A DNA stretch of 20,552 nucleotides from Candidatus Fermentibacterota bacterium (GTDB lineage: Bacteria; Fermentibacterota; Fermentibacteria; Fermentibacterales; Fermentibacteraceae): positions 1-20,552 of the forward strand of contig JAAYTY010000232.1 in the NCBI GenBank assembly GCA_012523605.1, read 5' to 3'. Positions within the stretch are counted from its first letter, which is position 1; each line of letters opens with the position of its first letter. The notes beneath the pieces were generated by a model that was not told the DNA's origin, made no database searches, and saw nothing but the letters and a program-made list of their open reading frames with translations. The position numbers and the translations under genes are program-made. This document shows positions 13,818 to 20,552 of this stretch, piece by piece.

Positions 13818-16015
13818 GGGCGCCTTCCCAGGAAGACGGCGGCAAGAGGAGGAAGAGACAGCACTACCGAGGCGGGAAGGCCATGCCACTGCTGGCCTTC
13901 CGCCTGGACGCCGCCCATGTTGCCGATTCCGCTGCCTCCGTACTCGACGGCATCCGTGTTCAGCAGTTCCCCGTAGTACTCGCACCTCGGGACGCCGAGT
14001 CGGTAGCCGTGCCTCGGGACAGGAGTGAAGTTGAAGACGCAGACCGTCTCCTCGCCGGAGGAATCGTACCTGACGAAGGAGATCACGGTCTGATAGGAGT
14101 CGCGGAAGTCGATCCACCTGAAGCCCTCGGGGGCGTGGTCGAGCTCGTGCATCGAAGGCCTGGAGCGCAGGAGGGCGTTCAGGTCGCCGACCAGAAGCGG
14201 CAGACCCTTGTGGAGGTGGTGTTCGAGGAGGCCCCAGTCCAGCGTCCCGTCGTGGTTCCACTCGCTCCACTGTCCAATCTCCGACCCCATGAACAGCAGC
14301 TTCTTGCCCGGATGAGCCCACTGGTAGGCAAGGAGCAGGCGCAGGTTCGCGAACTTCTGCCAGTCGTCCCCCGGCATCTTGCCCAGGAGGGATGACTTGC
14401 CGTGGACCACTTCGTCATGGGACAGCGGCAGGACGAAGTTCTCGCTGTACGCGTACAGGAGGGAGAAGGTGAGGTCGTTCAGGTGGAACTTCCTGTGCAC
14501 CGGATCCTTCGAGACGAACCTGAGCGTATCGTGCATCCAGCCCATGTTCCACTTCAAGGTGAAGCCCAGCCCTCCCAGCCAGACAGGTCTGGACACCGCC
14601 GGCCAGGCCGTGCTCTCCTCCGCTATCATCAGAATGCCCCTGTGCATGCCGTGCGCCTTCTCGTTGAGATCCCTGAGGAAGGCCACCGCATCCAGGTTCT
14701 CGCGGCCCCCGTAAGCGTTGGGGAGCCATTCCCCCTCCCTTCTGGAATAGTCCAGGTACAGCATGGAGGCGACCGCGTCTACTCGGAGGCCGTCTATGTG
14801 GTACCTGTCCAGCCAGAACAGGGCCGAAGCCCTCAGGAAGCCCCTGACCTCGTTCCTGCCGTAGTTGAAGATCAGGGTGTTCCAGTCCGGGTGCCTGCCC
14901 AACCGGGGATCCTCGTGCTCGTAGAGAGCCGTGCCGTCGAACCGGACTAGGCCGTGTGGGTCGCCGGGGAAGTGCGCCGGGGTCCAGTCGAGTATCACTC
15001 CTATGCCGGCTCCGTGGCATTCGTTCACGAAGAAGGCGAAGTCGGCCGGGCTTCCGTGCCTGCTGGTGGGCGCGAAATAGCCTAGTGTCTGGTAGCCCCA
15101 GGATCCGTCGAATGGGTGCTCCATCACAGGGAGCAGCTCGATATGGGTGAAGCCCAGACCTCGGACATGCGGCACCAGCCTGGCGGCGAGCTCCCGCCAG
15201 GAGAGATAGGCCCTGCCGTCGTCGGGTCTCGCCCAGGACGCGGCATGGACCTCGTATATCGAGACCGGGTTCGACAGCGGATCGGCGAGCGACCGCCTCT
15301 CCATCCATTCTCCGTCGCTCCACTCGAAACCGTCCAGCGACTCCACAACGGAGGCGGTGCGGGGGCGGAACTCCGAGCGGAGGGCCATCGGATCGGCCTT
15401 CTCGATCACCGCCCCGTCACGGGTTTCAATGGAGAACTTGTAAAGCGCACCGAGGCCGACTCCGGGGATGAACAGCTCCCACACGCCCGATCCGCCCCTC
15501 GAGCGCATCGGATGCCTGCGCCTGTCCCAGCCGTCGAAGTCGCCGATGATGCTGACCTGGCGGGCGTTCGGTGCCCAGACGGAGAACAGCACTCCTTCGA
15601 CGTCACCGGCCTTCCAGCAGCGGGCGCCGAGCACCTCGTAAAGCCTCAGATGGCTGCCCTCGGAGAACAGGTGGAGGTCGAGCTCGCCGAGCTGGGGCAG
15701 GAAGCAGTAAGGGTCGTGTTCGACTCGTTCAGCGCCTCCGTCGAGGAATCCGATCCTGTAGCCGAACGGTTCGCATGCGCCGGTGGATCTCCAGACGAAG
15801 AGCCCGTCCGGGTGGACCATTTTCATGGGCAGGATGGAGCCGTCTTCCCGGATGACACGGGCCTCCCGAGCCTCAGGGCGGAACACCCGTATCTCCAAAC
15901 GGCCCTGGTCTCCGCCGGAGAGCGGATGCATGCCGAGCAGTGCGAACGGATCCGCCATCCTGCAGGAGACTATCGATTCGATATCGTCTCTGGTCAGGCA
16001 CGTGGCCCTCTCCAT
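13814..16015 (-). CDS. glgB: 1,4-alpha-glucan branching enzyme
   Basis: 733 residues, the usual GlgB length. It forms alpha-1,6 branches in glycogen by cutting and transferring alpha-1,4 chains. Two N-terminal beta-sandwich domains (about 18-115 and a CBM48 at about 135-225, with FSVWAPNARQVSIIGDFDGW) precede the GH13 barrel. Catalytic residues are Asp413 (DGLRVDAVASM), Glu466 (IAEEST) and Asp534 (LSHDEVVHGK); their 53- and 121-residue spacings equal those of the E. coli enzyme (405, 458, 526). The C-terminal all-beta domain is complete. ATG 16015 has GGAGG 6 nt upstream. No other glycogen gene is in the window; the downstream overlap with DUF503 ties it to an unrelated set. Confidence 0.97.
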   Translation of the reverse strand: MERATCLTRDDIESIVSCRMADPFALLGMHPLSGGDQGRLEIRVFRPEAREARVIREDGSILPMKMVHPDGLFVWRSTGACEPFGYRIGFLDGGAERVEHDPYCFLPQLGELDLHLFSEGSHLRLYEVLGARCWKAGDVEGVLFSVWAPNARQVSIIGDFDGWDRRRHPMRSRGGSGVWELFIPGVGLGALYKFSIETRDGAVIEKADPMALRSEFRPRTASVVESLDGFEWSDGEWMERRSLADPLSNPVSIYEVHAASWARPDDGRAYLSWRELAARLVPHVRGLGFTHIELLPVMEHPFDGSWGYQTLGYFAPTSRHGSPADFAFFVNECHGAGIGVILDWTPAHFPGDPHGLVRFDGTALYEHEDPRLGRHPDWNTLIFNYGRNEVRGFLRASALFWLDRYHIDGLRVDAVASMLYLDYSRREGEWLPNAYGGRENLDAVAFLRDLNEKAHGMHRGILMIAEESTAWPAVSRPVWLGGLGFTLKWNMGWMHDTLRFVSKDPVHRKFHLNDLTFSLLYAYSENFVLPLSHDEVVHGKSSLLGKMPGDDWQKFANLRLLLAYQWAHPGKKLLFMGSEIGQWSEWNHDGTLDWGLLEHHLHKGLPLLVGDLNALLRSRPSMHELDHAPEGFRWIDFRDSYQTVISFVRYDSSGEETVCVFNFTPVPRHGYRLGVPRCEYYGELLNTDAVEYGGSGIGNMGGVQAEGQQWHGLPASVVLSLPPLAAVFLGRRP

Positions 16016-16327
16016 GCCTCTCCTCCGAATGATCGGTTCTCCGGCTTGCCGGGTTCGGAGTATAAGCCGTGAAGGGCGGGAGGTCATCAGCGCGGTTTCG
16101 CGGCCTTGTCCGGAATGCGTCGGGGACGCTGTCGAAACACCGCTGTAGGCCGCCGGAAACCGAGTGATGGAACGGCCGGGCGACATGCCCCTCTGCGTCC
16201 AGCCGAAGGCCGGCCGGACCATGCAGGTTCTCGTAAGCGGTTCTGGCCCGGCGAGGGGGCTCCGCCTCATATTAGATCCGGTTCGCGAAGCAAAGGGCAT
16301 GGTTCCCGATTCCAGGGAGGGAGCGAA
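16016..16327. other. Divergent intergenic region upstream of glgB
   Basis: These 312 bases hold no convincing gene. The left side carries the candidate glgB promoter. The right side must carry the promoter of the plus-strand gene at 16328; the only AT-rich stretch there is CATATTAGAT (16268-16277), with no clear -35 partner. Several GC-rich short repeats (GGCCGG near 16211) are not distinctive. Confidence 0.5.
16059..16087 (-). promoter_or_regulatory. glgB: Candidate sigma-70-type promoter of glgB
   Basis: On the minus strand ATGACC (16082-16087, 4/6 to TTGACA) is followed after exactly 17 nt by TATACT (16059-16064, 5/6 to TATAAT). The start of transcription would fall near 16052, giving a leader of roughly 37 nt before the glgB ATG. 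It is the best promoter match in the window. Confidence 0.5.
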
Positions 16328-16765
16328 GTGATCTACAAGCTGGGCGATTCACTGCACAGGCCGCAGGGTCCAGGGGATCCGGCATTCGCCCTGATCTTTC
16401 TGGCCGTGCTCATACTTCCCCGGATCTTCTACCTCATCTCGATGCAGAGGGCCATCGGAAGGTGCTCACCCCAGGCGCGAGCCATGTCTCCAGGCCTTGT
16501 CTGGCTGGGGCTGATCCCGCTCTTCTACCTGATCTGGGATTTCGTGATCGTGGTGACCGTCAGCAAGTCCGTCAGCGACGAGTTCACCGCGAGAAAGAAC
16601 CCTCTGCAGGGAGGACTCCCGGGACTCGGTCCGGGCATCGCCTTCTGCGTGCTCAATCTCCTGTTCTGGCTTCCGATAGTCAACATCCTGACGATACTAG
16701 CGAGTCTCGTCCTCTGGATAGTGTTCTGGGTGAAGATCTCGAGCCTGTCCTCGGGTCTGGCCTGA
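16328..16765 (+). CDS. Small membrane protein of unknown function
   Basis: 145 residues with three hydrophobic segments: about 18-38 (FALIFLAVLILPRIFYLI), 57-80 (GLVWLGLIPLFYLIWDFVIV) and 104-136 (long, possibly two passes). Between the second and third lies a polar loop with SKSVSDEFTARKNP. The LVWLGLIPLFYLIWDF pattern recurs in unnamed small membrane proteins of Bacteroidetes and Planctomycetes, but I know no function. The GTG at 16328 has GGAG 4 nt upstream; upstream in-frame codons have no such site and low coding character. It converges on the DUF4870-like gene, with a strong GC hairpin between. Confidence 0.78.
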   Translation: MIYKLGDSLHRPQGPGDPAFALIFLAVLILPRIFYLISMQRAIGRCSPQARAMSPGLVWLGLIPLFYLIWDFVIVVTVSKSVSDEFTARKNPLQGGLPGLGPGIAFCVLNLLFWLPIVNILTILASLVLWIVFWVKISSLSSGLA

Positions 16766-16785
16766 TCGTGCGCCCGAAGGAAGAT

Positions 16786-16808
16786 GGGCGGGGCTCTGCG
16801 CCCCGCCC
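16786..16808. terminator. GC hairpin, candidate two-way terminator
   Basis: Perfect 9-bp arms GGGCGGGGC (16786-16794) and GCCCCGCCC (16800-16808) enclose a 5-nt loop in the 62-nt gap between convergent genes. A weak T-rich stretch (ATCTTCCTT) follows on the minus strand; none follows on the plus strand. Confidence 0.6.
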
Positions 16809-16827
16809 CTCCCGAATGGAACCGGTC

Positions 16828-17172
16828 TCAGGCCTGGGGGGCGGCCGGAGCGTCGGCCTTCAGGAGACCGATCTTGAAGCCGAGCGAACCGAGCAGGGGA
16901 AGCGGCTGTACCTTGCCGCTGAATCCGTTGATGAGCCCCATGACGAAAAGGACGAGGCAGAAGAGGCTCCAGATCCAGCCGATGATGGGTATCACGCCCA
17001 GGAAGAACGCTATGGCGAGAACCAGACCCTGTTGGGCGTGGTAGAGGGTGAAGCGGTTCTCCTTGCCGGCGAGGTAGCCGATCAGGAAGCCGAGAAGACC
17101 GAAGTAGGAGATCCCGGCGAGGACCTTGCCGTCGTCGATTTCCTTCTGGGTGAAAGTGAAAGCCTGCTCCAT
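16828..17172 (-). CDS. Tic20/DUF4870-like small membrane protein
   Basis: 114 residues. An N-terminal cytosolic stretch (MEQAFTFTQKEIDDGK) is followed by helices at about 18-34, 48-66 and 66-83. The central GKENRFTLYHAQQGLVLAI fits the F-x-x-x-H-x-x-Q-G-x-x-L motif of DUF4870/Tic20-like proteins, as does the following IPIIGWIWSL. These bacterial proteins have no settled function. ATG 17172 is chosen over an upstream in-frame ATG because the family start fits and AGGGGC lies a few nt before it. It is divergent from the gene at 17349, sharing a 176-nt upstream region. Confidence 0.83.
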   Translation of the reverse strand: MEQAFTFTQKEIDDGKVLAGISYFGLLGFLIGYLAGKENRFTLYHAQQGLVLAIAFFLGVIPIIGWIWSLFCLVLFVMGLINGFSGKVQPLPLLGSLGFKIGLLKADAPAAPQA

Positions 17173-17348
17173 CGTGCCCCTTCCTATGGCTCGGGCCGGC
17201 ATGAAGGCCCTGTTAGTGTACGGAACACCTCTTTGCTGAACGTTGTATCTTCATCTATGAAGGCGGCTATGTCAACTCCGGACCGCCGGAATATCGCGCC
17301 GGCGTATTGCCGGAGGGTACGCAGTCGCCTGTGAAAGGCGGTCAATTC

Positions 17349-17783
17349 ATGTCCGGAGAGAACGAAAACCTGAGGCTGCTCGCCGTGTTCCACTATGTCC
17401 TGGGGGGGCTGACGGCTCTATTTTCCCTCTTCCCCGCGCTTTATCTGCTGCTCGGCGTCCTGATGCTGGCCGACCCGATGGACTTTTCTGGGAAGGGCAG
17501 CCCGCCTCCCCCGGAGTTCGCGGGAATCTTCCTGACGGCCCTGGGAGGCATCCTGGCACTGGCCGTTCTGGTCGTCGCCTTCGGCCTGATCCTGGCCGGG
17601 AGGTTCATTGACGGCAGGAGGCACCACACGTTCTGCATGGTCGTCGCGGGCCTGTCCTGCATGATATTCCCGCTGGGAACCGCTCTGGGCGTTTTCTCGT
17701 TGATCCTCCTGATGAAGCCCGAGGTGCGGATGATGTTCGATAAACCGCGTCAGGAAGGCGCTCTTCAGAGCGCCTCTGATTGA
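17349..17783 (+). CDS. Small membrane protein of unknown function
   Basis: 144 residues. Hydrophobic segments lie at about 11-42, 59-84 and 94-122. The N-terminal RLLAVFHYVLGGLTALFSLF and the C-terminal PLGTALGVFSLILLMKPEVRMMF are typical of unnamed conserved small membrane proteins that end in a short charged tail. The loop between the first and second segments is Pro/Gly-rich (GKGSPPPPEF). ATG 17349 is preceded by AGGCGG at 7 nt and follows the likely divergent promoter region. Its last codons form a hairpin (17756-17775). Function unknown. Confidence 0.78.
   Translation: MSGENENLRLLAVFHYVLGGLTALFSLFPALYLLLGVLMLADPMDFSGKGSPPPPEFAGIFLTALGGILALAVLVVAFGLILAGRFIDGRRHHTFCMVVAGLSCMIFPLGTALGVFSLILLMKPEVRMMFDKPRQEGALQSASD
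17756..17775 (+). terminator. Hairpin at the 3' end of a coding region, possible terminator
   Basis: AGGCGCTCT (17756-17764) and AGAGCGCCT (17767-17775) are exact inverted copies with a 2-nt centre, so the real loop is probably TTCA on an 8-bp stem. The stem lies within the last nine codons of the membrane protein gene and is not followed by a T-run. It may end or attenuate transcription before the PilZ operon, or protect the 3' end. Confidence 0.4.
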
Positions 17784-17808
17784 CAGGAAGGTTTTCACGA
17801 GCTAGCTT
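17780..17808 (+). promoter_or_regulatory. Candidate promoter of the PilZ operon
   Basis: A perfect TTGACA (17780-17785), overlapping the stop codon of the previous gene, is followed after 17 nt by TAGCTT (17803-17808), only a 3/6 match to TATAAT. AGCTAGCT here is also a palindrome. It is plausible because the PilZ start is 22 nt further on; the poor -10 keeps confidence low. Confidence 0.3.
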
Positions 17809-17830
17809 CACGCGACCGCAGGGAGGCCGG

Positions 17831-18187
17831 ATGAGCCAGAGCACGGGCAGGGAACGCAGGGCCTATCCGAGGGCGAGCCTCGACGTAGACGCCTCCGTCG
17901 GTCTCAAGGGTTTCGACCTCCTGCCCGTCACCGCCGTCAACGTCAGCGCTTCGGGGATCTACATCGTCTGCGACCGCAGCCTGGGCGAGATGACGAGAGT
18001 GGAGCTGGTCCTCCGATTCCCTGGGATGCGGGACATAGGCGCAAGAGCCGTTGTCATCCGGGAGGAGCGGCTCGGTGAAGGCCGCTTCGGGCTGGGGTTG
18101 TTTTTCACGAGCATCAGGGACGAGGACAGGGCGCTGATCGCCGAGATCATAGCAGGCACGGCCGCCGGGGGGGCTCTGAGCCAATGA
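17831..18187 (+). CDS. PilZ-domain cyclic di-GMP-binding protein
   Basis: 118 residues consisting of a single PilZ domain. Both c-di-GMP-binding motifs are present: R-x3-R as R10-AYP-R14 (in RERRAYPR), and the N/D-x-S-x2-G motif as N37-VSAS-G42. The remaining strands (VELVLRFPG, GARAVVIREE, GLGLFFTSI) complete the barrel. Stand-alone PilZ proteins transmit c-di-GMP to motility, polysaccharide or secretion targets. The ATG at 17831 has GGGAGG about 4 nt upstream. It overlaps the PorV-like gene by 4 nt (ATGA), so the two are co-translated. No diguanylate cyclase or EAL protein is in the window. Confidence 0.93.
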   Translation: MSQSTGRERRAYPRASLDVDASVGLKGFDLLPVTAVNVSASGIYIVCDRSLGEMTRVELVLRFPGMRDIGARAVVIREERLGEGRFGLGLFFTSIRDEDRALIAEIIAGTAAGGALSQ

Positions 18188-19278
18188 GGATCGTTTCTGC
18201 AGCCCCGGTCTCGCTCGCCGCTCTCCTGTGCGGGGCGCTTCCCGCCGGTGCGGCCAAGTACGCCGGGGAGTTCATGTACGCAGGGGCGGGGGCGCGCGCC
18301 CTCGGCATGGGCGGCGCCTTCTGCGCGATAGCCGACGACGCCACGGCCGCCTACTGGAATCCCGCCGGTCTGGTCGGACTCGAATCCTCAGAGCTTCAGC
18401 TCATGCACTCCGAGAGATTCGGAGGGCTGGTTCGCTACGACTACCTCGCCTATGCCGCCAGAAGGGGCTCCTCTGTCCTGTCCGCCAGCCTCTTCAGGAC
18501 CGACGCGGGCGATGTGGCGGACACGACCGACCTGCTCTGGTACGACACCGGATCCGACGGCGTGGCGGGAGTCGATGGAGAGGGCGAGCCGGGAGACTCC
18601 GGAAACGATGACTACGATCCCGAAACCAATCCCGGAGGCACCGAGGGCAACGGCGAGTGGGATCCCGGCGAGGAACTGATCTACGACGAGGGACGCATTT
18701 CCTGGGGCAGTGCGGTGGATTACGCCCTCTACCTCTCCTGGGCGCGCCCGGTGAACGAAACCCTCTCCGCCGGCGCTTCCGTCAAGGTCATCCAGCGCAC
18801 ATTGCTCGACCACAGCGCCTGGGGTGTCGGACTCGATGCCGGAGTCCAGTGGCGCCCACTGGAGAGATTCAGCGCCGGAGTCAACATCCAGGACACCTTC
18901 GGAACCCTCGTCTTCTGGGACACCGGCAGCAGCGAGAGCGTCCTCCCCACGGTCAAGGCTGGTGCAGCCACCTCGTGGAACATCCGCAGATTCTCCACCG
19001 TGGCCACGATCGCGGCCGACGGAGACTTCAGATTCGAGGGCAGGCGCTACGCCTCCCAGTACCACGTGGGGGAAGCGAGCCTCGACACTCACTTCGGTCT
19101 CGAGCTGATGATCCGTGACAGGGTGGGGCTGAGGATGGGCAGTTCGGAGGGCAGGTTCGCTGCCGGGGCCGGATTCCGCATGGGGCTCTTCGGCCATCCC
19201 GTCGAACTCGACTACGCATTCCTCGGACACGAAGACCTGGATGACACCCACAGGATCTCCCTCGGGATCGGCCTCTAG
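18184..19278 (+). CDS. PorV/UPF0164-type outer-membrane beta-barrel protein with acidic loop
   Basis: 364 residues. The signal peptide ends PAGA (about residue 23). The mature protein begins with the PorV hallmark GARALGMGGAFCAIADDATAAYWNPAGL (residues 36-63), followed by amphipathic strands and the terminal strand ending RISLGIGL. In PorV-bearing secretion systems such proteins shuttle cargo in the outer membrane; others are uncharacterised. Residues 121-170 form a Gly/Asp/Glu-rich insert (GSDGVAGVDGEGEPGDSGND, then EGNGEWDPGEE), resembling calcium-binding loops and probably a surface loop. It lies in an operon with PilZ upstream (4-nt overlap) and the lipid kinase downstream (38-nt overlap). 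Its cargo is unknown. Confidence 0.9.
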   Translation: MRIVSAAPVSLAALLCGALPAGAAKYAGEFMYAGAGARALGMGGAFCAIADDATAAYWNPAGLVGLESSELQLMHSERFGGLVRYDYLAYAARRGSSVLSASLFRTDAGDVADTTDLLWYDTGSDGVAGVDGEGEPGDSGNDDYDPETNPGGTEGNGEWDPGEELIYDEGRISWGSAVDYALYLSWARPVNETLSAGASVKVIQRTLLDHSAWGVGLDAGVQWRPLERFSAGVNIQDTFGTLVFWDTGSSESVLPTVKAGAATSWNIRRFSTVATIAADGDFRFEGRRYASQYHVGEASLDTHFGLELMIRDRVGLRMGSSEGRFAAGAGFRMGLFGHPVELDYAFLGHEDLDDTHRISLGIGL

Positions 19279-19897
19279 GAGCTCCCGAGGGAAGACGCCC
19301 CTTTTCGGAGAACTGCTCCGGAAGGGTGTTCATCTAGCTTCCATCGTCATTCCACTCGCGGCGCTCCTGGTCGAGAAGAATCTCATGATCTCGCTCCTGG
19401 TCGCACTCGCCCTCGTCCTTGTGCTGGCCGACTTCCTGAAGCTGAGGAACCAGGGTTTCAAGACCTTCTTCGTGAACGTATTCGGCGAGCTGCTCAGGAG
19501 GCGCGAAAAGGCCGGGAGCATCACGGGATCGACCATTCTGGTCGCCTCCGCCGCACTGACCATAATGCTCTTCAGGCGCGAGATAGCGATCGCTGCGCTT
19601 GTCTTCCTGAGCGTGGGCGACAGCTCCGCCGCACTGGTCGGGATGAAGTGGGGGAGGATCAGGCTGGTCTGCGGCAGGACGCTGGAGGGTAGCCTGGCGG
19701 CGTTTACGAGCTGCCTCCTCGCGAGCCTGGCTCTGATGAAGGTCGCCCCTTTCTTCTCCTGGCGGCTTGTTCCGATCGCACTGGTTGCGGGCTCCGCGGT
19801 GGCGACTCTAGCGGAGCTGGTGGATCTGCCCGTGGACGACAACCTGCGGATACCGATCCTCTCGGGGCTGGCCATGGAGCTCCTCATCCCCGGCTGA
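19241..19897 (+). CDS. SEC59/DGK1-type CTP-dependent lipid (polyprenol/diacylglycerol) kinase
   Basis: 218 residues with about six membrane helices. Motifs in order are LLRKGVHLASIVIPL (25-39), KAGSITGSTILVASA, FRREIAIAALVFLSVGDSSAALVG and GRTLEGSLAAF. The conserved R-K-x-x-H, GSTI, F-R-R-E, GD-x-x-A-x-x-x-G and EGS-x-A signatures identify the SEC59/DGK1/COG0170 family, which uses CTP to phosphorylate dolichol, diacylglycerol or phytol; the bacterial substrate is not known. The only in-frame start is ATG 19241, inside the PorV gene (38-nt overlap), with a weak ribosome binding site, so translation probably depends on re-initiation. It ends 22 nt before miaB. Confidence 0.85.
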   Translation: MTPTGSPSGSASRSSRGKTPLFGELLRKGVHLASIVIPLAALLVEKNLMISLLVALALVLVLADFLKLRNQGFKTFFVNVFGELLRRREKAGSITGSTILVASAALTIMLFRREIAIAALVFLSVGDSSAALVGMKWGRIRLVCGRTLEGSLAAFTSCLLASLALMKVAPFFSWRLVPIALVAGSAVATLAELVDLPVDDNLRIPILSGLAMELLIPG

Positions 19898-19919
19898 GCC
19901 CGGCCCGACAGGCGCTCGC

Positions 19920-20552
19920 ATGAGGTTCTCCGTTGAGGTCTACGGCTGTCAGATGAACGTCAGCGACTCCGAGCTGATAGCCGGGATCCTCTCCGGTGCG
20001 GGATGGCTGCCCGCCGAAGATCCGGATTCCGCGGACGCAGTCCTGATTGTCACCTGCGCCGTACGAGATCATGCGGAGACACGCGCGCTCGGAAGGGCGG
20101 CACAGCTCGCCGGGCTGCGCCGGCCGGGGCGCAGGCCCGTGATAGCGGTGTGCGGCTGCGTCGCTCAGGAGCACGGCGGGGACCTCCTCCGCCGGTGTCC
20201 CGGTATAGATTTCGTCGTGGGACCGGACAGGTACAGGGATCTGCCCGGCATTCTCGCGGGCCCTTCCGGAGTTTCCGAAACGGAGCTCGGAAGAGACGAG
20301 TACGAAGGCGTCGAACCCGTCCGACGAACCTATCCGTCGGCGTTCGTGAGCATCATGCGCGGCTGCGACAACTTCTGCAGCTACTGCATCGTGCCCTACG
20401 TGCGCGGCCGCGAGCGCAGCAGGAGCCCCGGGGCGGTGCTGGCTGAAGTCGCCGGGCTCGCGCGGTCGGGCTACGGCGAGATAACCCTGCTGGGCCAGAA
20501 CGTGAACTCGTACCGGTCGGGAGGGTGGCGTTTCCCGAACCTCCTGGCGGAG
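19920..20552 (+). CDS. miaB: tRNA-2-methylthio-N6-dimethylallyladenosine synthase, 3' end beyond the window
   Basis: The first 211 codons of MiaB are present, and the frame stays open to the window edge. The UPF0004 domain has its three cluster cysteines: Cys10 (VYGCQMN), Cys46 (VTCAVRD) and Cys80 (VCGCVAQ). The radical SAM domain has GCDNFCSYCIVPYVRGRERSR (Cys149, Cys153, Cys156). MiaB adds a methylthio group to i6A37 of tRNAs; the C-terminal part and TRAM domain lie outside. The YGCQMN and NVNSYR motifs fit MiaB better than MtaB or RimO. ATG 19920 has AGGCG about 6 nt upstream, 22 nt after the lipid kinase gene, so it is the fourth gene of that operon. Confidence 0.94.
   Translation, partial: MRFSVEVYGCQMNVSDSELIAGILSGAGWLPAEDPDSADAVLIVTCAVRDHAETRALGRAAQLAGLRRPGRRPVIAVCGCVAQEHGGDLLRRCPGIDFVVGPDRYRDLPGILAGPSGVSETELGRDEYEGVEPVRRTYPSAFVSIMRGCDNFCSYCIVPYVRGRERSRSPGAVLAEVAGLARSGYGEITLLGQNVNSYRSGGWRFPNLLAE

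Noticed and set aside
13500..14321. 273-residue minus-strand open frame covering DUF503 and part of glgB
   Set aside because: Only the last 105 residues resemble a protein family; the rest is antiparallel-frame noise inside glgB.
16016..16300. Upstream extension of the glgB frame
   Set aside because: Typical GlgB length and an ideal ribosome binding site support the ATG at 16015; a good promoter lies inside the extension.
18388..19251. 287-residue minus-strand open frame opposite the PorV-like gene
   Set aside because: No motif or start signal; the plus strand is a clear PorV protein in an overlapping operon.
1..20552. CRISPR array, tRNA, rRNA or intact insertion sequence
   Set aside because: No regularly spaced direct repeats, cloverleaf-like sequence, rRNA core motif or transposase gene was seen on either strand.

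Overview
The window is a GC-rich, gene-dense bacterial chromosome segment (by eye about two-thirds G+C, with G/C-ending codons and frequent AGG arginine). Two outer-membrane barrel proteins, one clearly of the PorV/UPF0164 type with an NPAGL motif, point to a diderm. The mix of PorV-like proteins, a TPR-bearing polytopic glycosyltransferase-like protein, a SEC59/DGK1-type lipid kinase and many small unassigned membrane proteins suggests an uncultivated member of the FCB superphylum, such as a Fermentibacteria- or Eisenbacteria-like lineage. That placement is an impression, not a phylogeny. No rRNA, tRNA, CRISPR array or intact transposon is visible.

Layout. 1-133 may hold the end of a plus-strand gene. 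255-1427 (-) is an orphan membrane histidine kinase. 1626-3536 (+) is a polytopic membrane protein with a TPR tail, followed by an exported beta-barrel protein at 3809-4897 (+). A perfect 21-bp inverted repeat, AT-rich and REP/MITE-like, sits between that gene and the convergent minus-strand block. From 16015 down to 4972 the minus strand is nearly continuous: glgB, DUF503, YjbQ, a PRC/MgtE_N/CBS protein and an Nramp-related transporter; then an ECF sigma factor, its zinc-binding anti-sigma factor and a trypsin-fold/PDZ protein; then RtcB; then an exported unknown protein coupled to a radical SAM/SPASM enzyme; then a small DUF6982-like protein. From 16328 the strand changes: two small membrane proteins flank a divergent Tic20/DUF4870-like one, and a tight plus-strand operon follows (PilZ, PorV-like barrel, DGK1-like lipid kinase, miaB), cut off by the window end.

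How the genes work together. The sigma/anti-sigma/PDZ trio looks like an envelope-stress circuit, but the trypsin-fold member has lost its catalytic His and Ser while keeping Asp, so it is probably a sensor or scaffold and not a protease. The Nramp relative has the altered metal-site motifs of Mg2+-transporting NRMT proteins, and it overlaps a gene made of the sensor domains of the unrelated Mg2+ channel MgtE: a plausible two-gene Mg2+ (or Mn2+) uptake-and-gating unit. RtcB lacks a standard start codon for its conserved N-terminus; the best-placed codon is CTG after a strong ribosome binding site. Many gene pairs overlap by 4 nt (ATGA/GTGA), so translational coupling is common.
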